35,583 nt of DNA from Acidimicrobiales bacterium. GTDB taxonomy: Bacteria; Actinomycetota; Acidimicrobiia; Acidimicrobiales; Acidimicrobilacustridaceae. The DNA lies in NCBI GenBank assembly GCA_025456085.1, contig JALOLF010000028.1:1-35583 (forward strand), given 5' to 3'. The notes under the pieces are model-generated. The model had not been told where the DNA came from. It ran no database searches and saw only the letters and a program-made list of their open reading frames with translations. The position numbers and the translations under genes were made by a program. Positions 1-7,607 of this stretch are shown here, piece after piece; the stretch's first letter is position 1; each line of letters starts with the position of its first letter.

Positions 1-1
1 G

Positions 2-358
2 TACATCGTTCCGGCCTGGGGACGGATCCAGGGCATCGAGGAGATCCGGTCGTTCCTGGAGGAGAGCATGCTCGGCCTCGAGGACTGGGAGTTCCCGGTC
101 GAGTTCACCGCCATCGACGGTGATCGCGTGGTGGTCAAGTGGACGCAGCGCCTCCCCGGACGCCGTGCGGACGGATCCCCCTACGAGCAGTCCGGCTACT
201 CCACGTTGCTCTACGCAGGCGACGGACGGTTCTCCTACGAGGAGGACGTGCTGAACATGGTCCACGTGCTCGAGGATCTCCGGACCAGCCGCTGGCGGCC
301 GGGACCGGGGTTCACCATGCCCCCACGGGATCCGGATCGCGACTTCTCGTTACCGTGA
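2..358 (+). CDS. SnoaL-like (NTF2-fold) protein, 5' end missing
   Basis: The reading frame is open from the window edge to the TGA at 356-358, leaving 118 visible residues. The true start lies outside the window, so the internal ATG at 68 is unlikely to be the start. The visible part reads like the NTF2/SnoaL fold: a helix containing GIEEIRSFLEE, then beta strands with EFTAIDGDRVVVKW and SGYSTLLYAGDGRFSYEED, and a final helix around VHVLEDL. Proteins of this fold bind or isomerise small hydrophobic molecules, often polyketides or steroids, but no catalytic residue can be assigned here. The sulfotransferase gene follows 28 bp downstream on the same strand and may be co-transcribed. Fold assignment is fairly good; function is unknown. 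Confidence 0.7.
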   Translation, partial: YIVPAWGRIQGIEEIRSFLEESMLGLEDWEFPVEFTAIDGDRVVVKWTQRLPGRRADGSPYEQSGYSTLLYAGDGRFSYEEDVLNMVHVLEDLRTSRWRPGPGFTMPPRDPDRDFSLP

Positions 359-386
359 CCGGCGTCGGGGATCGCCAGGTGCGCCC

Positions 387-1409
387 GTGATCCCGGCCTC
401 GCTCGAGCGCGCCCGAACGCTGGGTGGGCGCGGCGTCACCGCCCTGCGGTACCGGGCGCGGCACCGTCACGGGCTGCGCCGGCGGAGCTTCCAGGTCGGC
501 TCCGGGATCATGCGGGTCCGTCGCCTCGACCCCGCCGATGTCGTGCTCGTCGCCGGCACGGGTCGCAGCGGTACGACCTGGCTCGGCGACGTGCTGGGCT
601 CGGGGCCCGGTGTCGGACGGTTGTTCGAACCCCTGGCGTCCGTCCGGGTGCCGGCGGTCGCGCAGGCGGGTCTCGACGAGCCAGCGCTCGCCGGCCTGAC
701 CCTCACCGAGGACCAGATCCCGGTGGTCGCAGCGGCGTTGCGGGGCGAGCTGCTCACCCCGTGGACCACCTCCGGCGAGCGGCTCTCCGACGGGGTCCGT
801 CTGGGCGAGGTCCTCCGGGCGCGACGGCTGGTGGTCAAGGAGATCCGCATCAACCGCCTGCTGCCCTTCCTGCACCGCAGGCTCGGCCTGCACCGCACGG
901 TGCTCCTGGTGCGCCACCCGTGCGCCGTCGTGGCCTCCCAGCTCGCCTTCTCCGGTCCCGACCCGAGCCGGTCGCCCTTCGTGCGAAGTGCCACGGTGGA
1001 CAACGTGCTGCCGCCCCAGATCCGCCAGCGCTTCCCTCACCTCGAGCGACTCGCGTCGGAGTGGACGGCGGTCGAGGAGCTGCTCGCCGCTCGTTGGGCG
1101 ATCGACCAGCTCGTGCCGCTGGCCGATCCCCCCCCGGGCATGGTGGTGGTCGCCTACGAGGCGGTCCGTCTCGATCCGGGCGGTGTGCTGACGCCGCTCT
1201 ACGACCGCTTCGACCTGCCGATGCCGGCCGAGTTGGTCGAGCGCGTCGGCAGGCCGAGTCCCACGACCCGAGCCGACGTGGCCGACGCGCTGGACCGATG
1301 GCGCACCACGTTGGAACCGGACCGGATCGCCCGGATCCTGGCCGTCGTGGACTCCTGCGGGCTCGAGGTGGCGGAGACCGCCCGCGGCGTGGCGCTGTCC
1401 GTGCGCTGA
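387..1409 (+). CDS. Sulfotransferase family protein
   Basis: A 340-residue protein from a GTG start. An in-frame ATG at 510 is an alternative, but it would leave only 15 residues before the nucleotide-binding loop. The PAPS 5'-phosphosulfate loop is seen as VAGTGRSGTTWLGD at about residues 55-68, and the 3'-phosphate-binding segment as LLVRHPCAVVASQL near residue 175. These are the two signatures of the Sulfotransfer family, which moves sulfate from PAPS to a hydroxyl or amine acceptor. The N-terminus is very arginine-rich with no signal peptide, so the enzyme is probably cytosolic. The acceptor cannot be read from sequence. The gene is convergent with the amidase, leaving a 7-bp gap. Family sure, substrate unknown. 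Confidence 0.85.
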   Translation: MIPASLERARTLGGRGVTALRYRARHRHGLRRRSFQVGSGIMRVRRLDPADVVLVAGTGRSGTTWLGDVLGSGPGVGRLFEPLASVRVPAVAQAGLDEPALAGLTLTEDQIPVVAAALRGELLTPWTTSGERLSDGVRLGEVLRARRLVVKEIRINRLLPFLHRRLGLHRTVLLVRHPCAVVASQLAFSGPDPSRSPFVRSATVDNVLPPQIRQRFPHLERLASEWTAVEELLAARWAIDQLVPLADPPPGMVVVAYEAVRLDPGGVLTPLYDRFDLPMPAELVERVGRPSPTTRADVADALDRWRTTLEPDRIARILAVVDSCGLEVAETARGVALSVR

Positions 1410-1416
1410 GCGGTGC

Positions 1417-2835
1417 TCAGGTGCGTGCCAGCGCCGGGTGTCGGTCGACCCAGGGCAACGCCTCCTCCAGCTCGGCACCGACCTGCAGGACGAGATCGTC
1501 GCGCCAGGGCGGGCCGACCAGTTGGACGCCGACGGGGAGCCCGCTCGGCGCCTGGTGCACCGGCAGGCTGATGGCGGGCTGACCGGTCACGTTCCACAGC
1601 GACGTGAAGATGGCCATGGGGAACGAGTTGAGCAGCGGCATCAGGGGCTCGACGTCGGCGCCCTCCCAGACCGTGCCGCAGCGCGGTGGCTCCACGGCCA
1701 TGGTCGGCGTGAGCAACAGGTCGATCTCGGAGCCGAACCGCTGCACCACCGGCCGGAGCTGGAGTTGGATGCGGGCCACGGCCTGTACGTAGGTGAGCGA
1801 GTCCGTGGCGCCGGCCGCGGCCCGCAGGGCCGCGTTCAGCGGCTCGATGGCGTCCCAGTCCTCGAGGGGGTAGAGCGCCGAGCCGGTGTTCCAGATCAGC
1901 CCGAAGTCCAGCGTCAGCTCGTCGATGCCGGGGAAGTCCAGGTTCGCCGGCTCGACGTGGTGGCCGAGCGACTCGAGGGCCGCGGCTGTGCGCTCGACGG
2001 CGTCGACGCAGGAGCGGTCGACGGCCAGGTCCATCGGCGGCGCCGTCATGACGGCGACTCGCAGACGCGGCGGTCGCTGCGAGGCGACCTCGGCATAGGG
2101 CCGGGCAGCGGGCGGGGCGTTGTGCCAGGCCGCCGGGTCGGGTCGACCGAGCACGTCGAGCAGCGCGGCGGTGTCCGCGACCGTGCGGCTGAGCACCCCC
2201 TGGGTGGCGAGGCCCTCGATCACCTGGACCGGCTCCGTGACGCGGTTGCGGCTGGGCTTGAGACCCACCAGTCCGCAGCACGACGCAGGGATGCGAAGCG
2301 AGCCGCCGCCGTCGCCGCCGTGGGCGATGGGCGCGAGGCCGGCCGCCAGCGCGGCCGCCGACCCGCCGCTGGAGCCGCCGGGTGTGTGGTCGGTGTGCCA
2401 CGGGTTGCGGGTGGTGCCCAGCGCAGCGCTCTCGGTGCACGAGATGGTGCCGAACTCGGGCGCGGTCGTCTTGCCGGTGGCGATGAAGCCTGCGTCGAGC
2501 AGTCGTCGGACCACCGGGTCGGTGAGGACCGAGGGGTCCCGCGACGATCCGCGGCTGCCGTAGGTGGTCGGCCAGCCCGCGAGCGGGTGCAGGTCCTTGA
2601 TCGGGATGGGCACGCCGAGGAAGGCAGGCAGCTCCTCCGTCGGCTCCGTCGCCAGTCGCTGCTCGGCTGCCCGGGCCTCGGCCCGCACCCGGTCGTCGTC
2701 TCGGAAGCAGAAGGCGTTCAGCGCCGGGTCGAGGCGGTCCATGCGTTCGAGGTACACCTCCACCGCCTCCACCGGGCTCACCTCCCGGAGCCGGATGCGC
2801 TCGGCGAGGTCGGTGGCGCTCACGAAGGGGTCCAT
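1417..2835 (-). CDS. Amidase (amidase signature family)
   Basis: A 472-residue protein of the amidase signature family, which hydrolyses carboxamides. The Ser-cisSer-Lys triad is visible: Lys80 in PIPIKD, Ser155 in GGSSGGS, and nucleophile Ser179 in GDGGGSLRIP, followed by CGLVGLKPS. The length fits the family (about 450-500). I chose the ATG at 2835 because the family's N-terminal helix (ATDLAERIRLREVSPVEAVE) starts there, and a TAGGTT -10 box lies 7 nt upstream on the coding strand, as expected for a leaderless mRNA. The reading frame stays open far upstream, but that stretch is antisense to the SurE-like gene and has no domain. Divergent from the SurE-like gene. The substrate (for example aryl or aliphatic amide) cannot be told. 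Confidence 0.93.
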   Translation of the reverse strand: MDPFVSATDLAERIRLREVSPVEAVEVYLERMDRLDPALNAFCFRDDDRVRAEARAAEQRLATEPTEELPAFLGVPIPIKDLHPLAGWPTTYGSRGSSRDPSVLTDPVVRRLLDAGFIATGKTTAPEFGTISCTESAALGTTRNPWHTDHTPGGSSGGSAAALAAGLAPIAHGGDGGGSLRIPASCCGLVGLKPSRNRVTEPVQVIEGLATQGVLSRTVADTAALLDVLGRPDPAAWHNAPPAARPYAEVASQRPPRLRVAVMTAPPMDLAVDRSCVDAVERTAAALESLGHHVEPANLDFPGIDELTLDFGLIWNTGSALYPLEDWDAIEPLNAALRAAAGATDSLTYVQAVARIQLQLRPVVQRFGSEIDLLLTPTMAVEPPRCGTVWEGADVEPLMPLLNSFPMAIFTSLWNVTGQPAISLPVHQAPSGLPVGVQLVGPPWRDDLVLQVGAELEEALPWVDRHPALART

Positions 2836-2842
2836 GGCCGGC

Positions 2843-2848
2843 AACCTA
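2843..2848 (-). promoter_or_regulatory. Candidate leaderless -10 box of the amidase gene
   Basis: On the coding strand this reads TAGGTT, followed by 7 nt and then the ATG at 2835. The pattern TANNNT-N7-start is the actinobacterial leaderless promoter arrangement. No Shine-Dalgarno sequence precedes the ATG. Confidence 0.5.
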
Positions 2849-2940
2849 GCGGTCCGGTGGGGGACCGCACCGGTCGACCACCGCGGGCTCGGTCGGCGTG
2901 GCAGGCTGAGCCGTCGCCGCTCGACCAGGGGGATACCACC

Positions 2941-3777
2941 GTGAGCCGCAAGAGTCCGATCCTCGCCGTCGTGGCACTCGTCGCCCTCCTGGGCGTCGCC
3001 GCCTGTTCCGAAGACGAGGACGAGTCCCCGTCGACGGGTGGTACGTCGACGACCGCCGCTGCGTCCTCGGGCACCTCCGAGGTGGCGGCACCGCTGCGGA
3101 TCCTCGTGACCAACGACGACGGCGTCGCCGCCCCGGGCATCGACGCGCTGGTCGAAGCCCTGCGGGAGCTGCCCGACGTGGAGGTGACCGTCGTGGCGCC
3201 GAACGAGAACAAGAGCGGCTCCGGATCGTCGACGACGCCGGGCGAGCTCACCGTGAACGACGCCACCACGGCGAGCGGCTTCGAAGCCAAGGCCGTCGTC
3301 GGCTTCCCGGCCGACACCGTCATCTGGGCGCTCGACCAGGGTGGTCTGTCGGAAGCGCCCGATCTCGTCATCTCCGGCATCAACGCCGGGCAGAACATCG
3401 GTGCCGCGGTGAACCTGTCGGGCACCGTCGGTGCTGCCCGGGCCGCGAACGACCGCGGTATCCCGGCGCTGGCGGTGAGCCAGGGGCTCGCGGATGAGCC
3501 GGACTACCCGGCCGCCGTCGCGCTCGTGCTGGAGTGGATCGACGAGCATCGGGACGCGGTGCTGGCCGGGGAGGACCTGTTCGACAACCTCAACGTCCCG
3601 ACGTGCACCACGGGGGAGGTCCGGGAGCTGCTCGACGTGCCACCCGACCCGACCACCACCTCCCTCGACGCGTCGGACTGCACGTCGACGGTGGAGCCGC
3701 CCGCCGCCGACGTCGAGGCGTTCGTCAACGGCTTCGCCACCATCTCGGACCTCAACGACTTCACGTTCGCGACGTGA
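2941..3777 (+). CDS. Exported SurE-like phosphatase lipoprotein
   Basis: A 278-residue protein starting at GTG 2941, with a GGGGGA ribosome binding site about 7 nt upstream. Residues 1-22 form a lipoprotein signal peptide: SRK, then a hydrophobic stretch, then a lipobox GVAAC ending at Cys22. A low-complexity Ser/Thr/Asp linker follows to about residue 50. The rest is SurE: the metal-binding TNDDGVAAPG motif near residues 59-68 and SGINAGQNIG with NLSGTVGAA further on. SurE proteins are metal-dependent 5'/3'-nucleotidases, normally cytosolic survival proteins. Here the sequence predicts an enzyme anchored outside the membrane, where nucleotide salvage would be a reasonable job (inference). 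It lies divergent from the amidase. The C-terminal third is less like classical SurE. Confidence 0.88.
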   Translation: MSRKSPILAVVALVALLGVAACSEDEDESPSTGGTSTTAAASSGTSEVAAPLRILVTNDDGVAAPGIDALVEALRELPDVEVTVVAPNENKSGSGSSTTPGELTVNDATTASGFEAKAVVGFPADTVIWALDQGGLSEAPDLVISGINAGQNIGAAVNLSGTVGAARAANDRGIPALAVSQGLADEPDYPAAVALVLEWIDEHRDAVLAGEDLFDNLNVPTCTTGEVRELLDVPPDPTTTSLDASDCTSTVEPPAADVEAFVNGFATISDLNDFTFAT

Positions 3778-3798
3778 ACCCGGAGGTCGGCTGACGTC

Positions 3799-3829
3799 GC
3801 GCCACGGCGTGCGGGCGGTGGCGCACGCC
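3799..3829 (+). terminator. Two overlapping GC hairpins after the SurE-like gene
   Basis: Two perfect stems compete for the same bases. GCGCCAC (3799-3805) pairs with GTGGCGC (3818-3824), and GGCGTGCG (3806-3813) pairs with CGCACGCC (3822-3829). There is no T-tract. The location 20 bp after a stop codon suits transcription termination, but the mutually exclusive design would also suit attenuation of the next gene. Confidence 0.4.
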
Positions 3830-3888
3830 CATCGGTGGTGCCACGATGGGCCGCGTGCGGGCGCCCGCCCGCCCGGGGAGGTGCCAGC

Positions 3889-4608
3889 ATGTCGGAGCAG
3901 TCCCGCCCTGACGACCGCGAACTGGTCGGCCTCGATCCCTACGATCTGCTCGACGAGGAGGCGGGTCGCATCCGCGGTCACCTGGCGACCTTCGACGAAG
4001 CCGCCTGGGCCGCTCCCTCGGGCTGTGCCGGCTGGTCCGTCCGCGACCTGGCCGCCCACCTCGCCGCCACGGAGGAGTACCACCACGCGTGCCTCGACGA
4101 CACCCTGGGACCGCTGTTGGAACGGGGTCTCGCGGCGGGCGCGACGGATGTGCACTCCTTCAACGCCCTGGGCGTGCGGGAGCGGGCCGAGCGACCGGCG
4201 GACGTGGTGGTGGAGGAGTGGTGGTCGGCGAACGCGGAGACCCGGCGCCGCCTGCGGGAGCGCGACGGTGGGGACATGGCCACCATGGTCGGCCCGTACC
4301 CGGTTCGGTGGCAGGCGTTCCACCTGGCCTCCGAGCTCGCCACCCACGCCGATGACCTGGGCGTTGCGGTGGCCGACGCAGAAGCGACCCACCGCCTCGC
4401 CTGGCGCGCCCGCTTCAGCCGCTTCGCCCTCGCCGAGACCAGGCCCGACCTGGCCGTCGCGGTGGTCGACGGCGGCACGCACGTACGGGGCGAGGGCATC
4501 GACGTCGTGGTCGAGGATGCGAGCCTGGTGGCGGCGGTCGCCGGCCGACTCGTCGACACCGCCGGGCTCGACGACGCGACGCGCACCGTGCTGTCGACGA
4601 TGCCCTGA
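3889..4608 (+). CDS. Maleylpyruvate isomerase-like (TIGR03083/DinB-fold) protein
   Basis: A 239-residue protein. The start is the ATG at 3889, with GGGGAG about 8 nt upstream; a longer frame from 3835 has no homologous-looking sequence. The segment CAGWSVRDLAAHLAATEEYH near residues 46-65 and AFHLASELATHADDLG near residues 143-158 are the hallmark helices of the TIGR03083 family, which contains the mycothiol-dependent maleylpyruvate isomerase. The histidines in AAHLA, EYHH and THADDLG are the likely metal-site ligands of this four-helix DinB-type fold. Most members have no proven reaction and many may act on mycothiol adducts. The family supports an actinobacterial host. The gene stands alone, just after the two hairpins that follow the SurE-like gene. 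Confidence 0.82.
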   Translation: MSEQSRPDDRELVGLDPYDLLDEEAGRIRGHLATFDEAAWAAPSGCAGWSVRDLAAHLAATEEYHHACLDDTLGPLLERGLAAGATDVHSFNALGVRERAERPADVVVEEWWSANAETRRRLRERDGGDMATMVGPYPVRWQAFHLASELATHADDLGVAVADAEATHRLAWRARFSRFALAETRPDLAVAVVDGGTHVRGEGIDVVVEDASLVAAVAGRLVDTAGLDDATRTVLSTMP

Positions 4609-4664
4609 GCACGGCGGGGTTGCCGCGTGCCGGGGCCTTCGCCTCTGGCGTGCACCGCTCGGCG

Positions 4665-5090
4665 ATGGTCCACTGGGCTCGGAGGCGGGGCGGGAGGCGT
4701 GTCGTGCACGTGGTGCCGGAGGTCCCCCACCGGGTCGAGGAGTCGCGGCGTTCATCCGTCGTGGCACGGTCCGGGCGCGGCTGGTCGCCGCGACGACTCG
4801 TGTCGCACCGGTGGACCCTGCTGGCGACGCTGGTGGTGCTGAACGGCGTGGACCTGGTGCTGACCCGGATCCTGCTCGCCCGTGGCGCGGCGGAGGCCAA
4901 CCCGGTCATGGCACCGCTGATCGACTCCTGGTGGGGCTGGGCGGTCAAGACGCTCGGCGTCGGTCTCGTGGCGCTGGCCGTGCTGGTCACCGGTCGGGAC
5001 GGGAAGGTCGAGCGTTGGTTGCAGGTGGTGGTCGGCGTCTACACCGCGGTGGTGGCCTGGAACCTCGTGGTCCTGCTGGCTTCGCTGTGA
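4665..5090 (+). CDS. Small membrane protein, DUF5658-like
   Basis: About 141 residues from the ATG at 4665. A TTG at 4620 would add 15 residues, and GTGs near 4700 would shorten it; none has a convincing ribosome binding site. After an arginine-rich N-terminal tail of about 50 residues come three hydrophobic segments: TLLATLVVLNGVDLVLTRIL, WWGWAVKTLGVGLVALAVLV and VVVGVYTAVVAWNLVVLLAS. The motif LNGVDLVLT followed by AAEANPVMAPL matches the layout of DUF5658 membrane proteins, in which a small hydrophobic protein has an Asp in the first helix and an NP turn. Function is unknown. Convergent with the fucosidase gene. The C-terminal two thirds are solid; the start is uncertain. Confidence 0.65.
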   Translation: MVHWARRRGGRRVVHVVPEVPHRVEESRRSSVVARSGRGWSPRRLVSHRWTLLATLVVLNGVDLVLTRILLARGAAEANPVMAPLIDSWWGWAVKTLGVGLVALAVLVTGRDGKVERWLQVVVGVYTAVVAWNLVVLLASL

Positions 5091-5117
5091 CCGGCGAGCG
5101 GGGAGTCGCGACGGGGG

Positions 5118-6581
5118 TCAGCGGGCCCGGACGTCCCGCAGGGCCACGGCCCGTGCCGGAGCGGGCGGGAGGTCCGCCGGGACCGTGATCTCGAGTCCGT
5201 CGCCGGTGCGCCGCCACGGCACCTCGGGGCCGCCGAGCAGGCGGACGCTCGTCGACGGCGTGGCCTCCACGGCAGGCAGCGTCCAGGTCGGCGTCGGCGC
5301 GTCGGCCCACACGAGGGCGAACACGTCACGGTCACGGGCGGTGAAGCGCACGTCGTGACCCTCGTGGGTGCGTGTCGCAGGCCGCACCCACGGGCGGGTC
5401 CCGCGCACGGCGGCACCGTATCGGTCCATCCACCGGCCCAGCGCCGCCAGGCGCTCGAGCTGTTCGGCGGGGATGGACGCGTCCTCACCCCGGGGACCCA
5501 CGTTGAGCAGCAGGTTCCCGTTCTTGGACGCGATGTCGGTGAGGGAGGTCACGAGCTCGTCCGTGCCCAGGAAGTGCTCGGGCCGGGAGTTGCGGTTGTA
5601 GCCGAAGCTGCGGTCCATGCCCCGGACGCACTCCCACGGCGTCGACCGCACGTCGGGGAACACCACGTACTCCGGCGTGCGGTAGTCGCCGTGGCCGACC
5701 CGGGGGGGCACCAGCCCGCCGTCGCGGCGCAGCTGCCGTCGGGCCGACGCCTCCACGTAGGGCTTCACCCGGCGGGTGGCGAGCAGGGGCAGCACCGGTG
5801 ACCACGGTGCCCACCGGTCGTTGACGACGCCCTCCGGAACGGCGTCGTAGTAGTCCGCGAACAGCTGCCACAGGCGCCTGCCGTCGGTCGGCCAGGCGAT
5901 GTCGTTCCACAGCACGTCGGGTCGGTAGCGCTCGACGAGCTCGCGGACCTGTGCCTCCGCGTAGGCCGGGTACCGCCCACGGGGAACGGCGCCCATGCCG
6001 TCGGCCAGCGTCGCCAGGGGGCGATCGTCGAAGGTCCAGTCGAGACCGCCCGAGTAGTACACGCCGAAGCGCAGCCCCCTGGCCCGCACGGCGTCGGCCA
6101 GCTCGCCGACCACGTCCCTGCCGGTGTGCCAGCCGGCCCGGTTCGGGTTGTCCACCGCGCTCGGCCACAGGCAGAACCCGTCGTGGTGCTTGGTGACCAA
6201 CACCACGTAGCGGGCGCCGGCGGCCTCGAAGGAGCGCGCCCAGGCATCGGGATCCCACGAGGTGAGGCCGGCGCGGAAGTCGTCGGCGAAGGCGTCGTAG
6301 GGCCGGTCGCCGTACGTCTCGCGGTGGTGGGCGGACACCGGGCTGTCCGGGAAGTGCAGCGAGTTCTGGTACCACTCGGTGTACGGGGTGTGCACCAGCG
6401 GCCGGTCGTGGCCCAGCACCAGCTCGTTGATGTCGGCGTCGACGGGGGCCCAGCCGGCCACGGACGCCGGCGTCCAGTGGACGAAGATCCCCAGCTTCGC
6501 GTCTCGCCACCAGGTCGGTACCGGGTGGCGTCGCAGGTCCCGCAGCCGTGGTCGCACGCCGCGCACCGTACTGCCTCGCAC
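5118..6581 (-). CDS. Alpha-L-fucosidase, glycoside hydrolase family 29
   Basis: About 487 residues from the GTG at 6581, chosen for the GGGGGA about 9 nt upstream; GTGs at 6566 and 6557 are also in frame. GH29 landmarks are clear: WWRDAKLGIFVHWTPASVAGW near residues 24-44, the substrate-binding VTKHHDGFCLWPS near 129-141, and PDVLWNDIAWP with Asp227 as the expected retaining nucleophile. NGNLLLNVGPRGED follows, and then a short C-terminal beta domain. The enzyme releases terminal alpha-L-fucose. No signal peptide is seen, so it probably acts in the cytosol on imported fucosylated oligosaccharides. Length is normal. The frame runs open upstream into the neighbouring lyase gene, but that part is shadow. 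No sugar transporter lies next to it. Confidence 0.9.
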   Translation of the reverse strand: MRGSTVRGVRPRLRDLRRHPVPTWWRDAKLGIFVHWTPASVAGWAPVDADINELVLGHDRPLVHTPYTEWYQNSLHFPDSPVSAHHRETYGDRPYDAFADDFRAGLTSWDPDAWARSFEAAGARYVVLVTKHHDGFCLWPSAVDNPNRAGWHTGRDVVGELADAVRARGLRFGVYYSGGLDWTFDDRPLATLADGMGAVPRGRYPAYAEAQVRELVERYRPDVLWNDIAWPTDGRRLWQLFADYYDAVPEGVVNDRWAPWSPVLPLLATRRVKPYVEASARRQLRRDGGLVPPRVGHGDYRTPEYVVFPDVRSTPWECVRGMDRSFGYNRNSRPEHFLGTDELVTSLTDIASKNGNLLLNVGPRGEDASIPAEQLERLAALGRWMDRYGAAVRGTRPWVRPATRTHEGHDVRFTARDRDVFALVWADAPTPTWTLPAVEATPSTSVRLLGGPEVPWRRTGDGLEITVPADLPPAPARAVALRDVRAR

Positions 6582-6697
6582 GGAATCGGGTCCCCCGGAG
6601 TCGGTCCCCGGCGTCGTGTCGCGCGAATTCGTGGTGTGGGCGCGGGAGGGGGCCGCGGGGGTGGGCGGCTGCCGGTGATCCGCTGCGGGGTGGCGGG

Positions 6698-7573
6698 TCA
6701 GCTCTCCAGGGCGGCGATGGCCTCGGCGATGGCGAGGGTGCGGCGGGCGTTGTCGACGTGGAGGTTCTCGATCATGCGTCCGTTGACGGTGACGACCCCC
6801 TTGCCTGCGGCCTGGGCCTCCTCGAAGGCGGCGATGATCTCCTGCGCCGACGCGATCTCGTCGTCGCCCGGGGCCCAGATGCGGTTGGCCGGCTCGAGCT
6901 GGCCGGGGTGGATGAGCGTCTTGCCGTCGAAGCCGAGCTGGCGGCCCTGGAGGCACTCGGCCTCGAAGCCCTCCACGTTCTGGATGTCGTTGAAGACGCC
7001 GTCGAGGATGACCTTGCCGGCGTAGCGGGCGGCCAGCACCGCGGCCTGCAACCCGTACAGCAGGGGCTGACGGCCGGGAACGTGCTCGGCGTGCAGCTCC
7101 TTGGCCAGGTCGTTGGTGCCCATCACCAGCACCGCCAGCCGTTCGGAGGCCTCGGCGATGGCGACCGCGTTGCGGATGCCGGCCGGGGTCTCGACCATGG
7201 CCCAGATGCGGGTGTGGTCCGGCGCGCCGCCCGACTCCAGGGCCTGCTCCACGGCGTGCACGTCGTCGGCGGAGTTGATCTTGGGCACGACGACCGCGGC
7301 CGGGCCGGCCTGGGCGGCGGCGCGCAGGTCGTCGGCGTTCCACTGCGTGTCGAGGCCGTTGACCCTGATGGTCACCTCCTTGCGGCCGTAGTCGCCCGAG
7401 GCGGCAGCGGCGCACACGCGTGCACGGGCCTCGGGCTTGGCGTCGGGGGCCACGGCGTCCTCGAGGTCGAGGATCAGGGCGTCGGCGGCGAGCGTCTTGG
7501 CCTTCTCGAGGGCCCGCTCGTTGGCGCCGGGCATGTACAGCACGGAGCGGCGGGGCCGCAGGTCGTCACGCAT
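6698..7573 (-). CDS. CitE/HpcH-type CoA-ester lyase, Mcl2-like
   Basis: A 291-residue TIM-barrel protein of the HpcH/HpaI/CitE superfamily. The ATG at 7573 is preceded by AGGAGA at good spacing. Visible landmarks are RRSVLYMPGANER, the metal/CoA-site LILDLEDAVAPDAK, VTIRVNGLDT, VVVPKINS, AMVETPAGIRNA with the conserved Glu, and the C-terminal GFDGKTLIHPGQL. The family cleaves or forms CoA esters such as malyl-, citramalyl- or beta-methylmalyl-CoA, or hydrolyses malyl-CoA. Its size is close to the malyl-CoA thioesterase Mcl2 (about 285 residues). It starts 34 bp after the stop of a second, longer family member, so the two form an operon. By analogy with Mcl1/Mcl2 they could work in sequence on malyl-CoA (inference). 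Confidence 0.87.
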   Translation of the reverse strand: MRDDLRPRRSVLYMPGANERALEKAKTLAADALILDLEDAVAPDAKPEARARVCAAAASGDYGRKEVTIRVNGLDTQWNADDLRAAAQAGPAAVVVPKINSADDVHAVEQALESGGAPDHTRIWAMVETPAGIRNAVAIAEASERLAVLVMGTNDLAKELHAEHVPGRQPLLYGLQAAVLAARYAGKVILDGVFNDIQNVEGFEAECLQGRQLGFDGKTLIHPGQLEPANRIWAPGDDEIASAQEIIAAFEEAQAAGKGVVTVNGRMIENLHVDNARRTLAIAEAIAALES

Positions 7574-7607
7574 CGTTGTCTCCTCGTCGGGAAGGTGGAC
7601 AGCCGGC

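Noticed and set aside
1417-4767. Reading the amidase frame as one 1116-residue fusion.
   Set aside because: The part upstream of 2835 has no family match, is antisense to the SurE-like gene, and a TANNNT-N7-ATG signal marks the start at 2835.
5118-7415. Reading the fucosidase as a 765-residue protein with an N-terminal extension.
   Set aside because: The extension lies over the lyase gene in another frame, is Arg/Gly-rich and has no domain.
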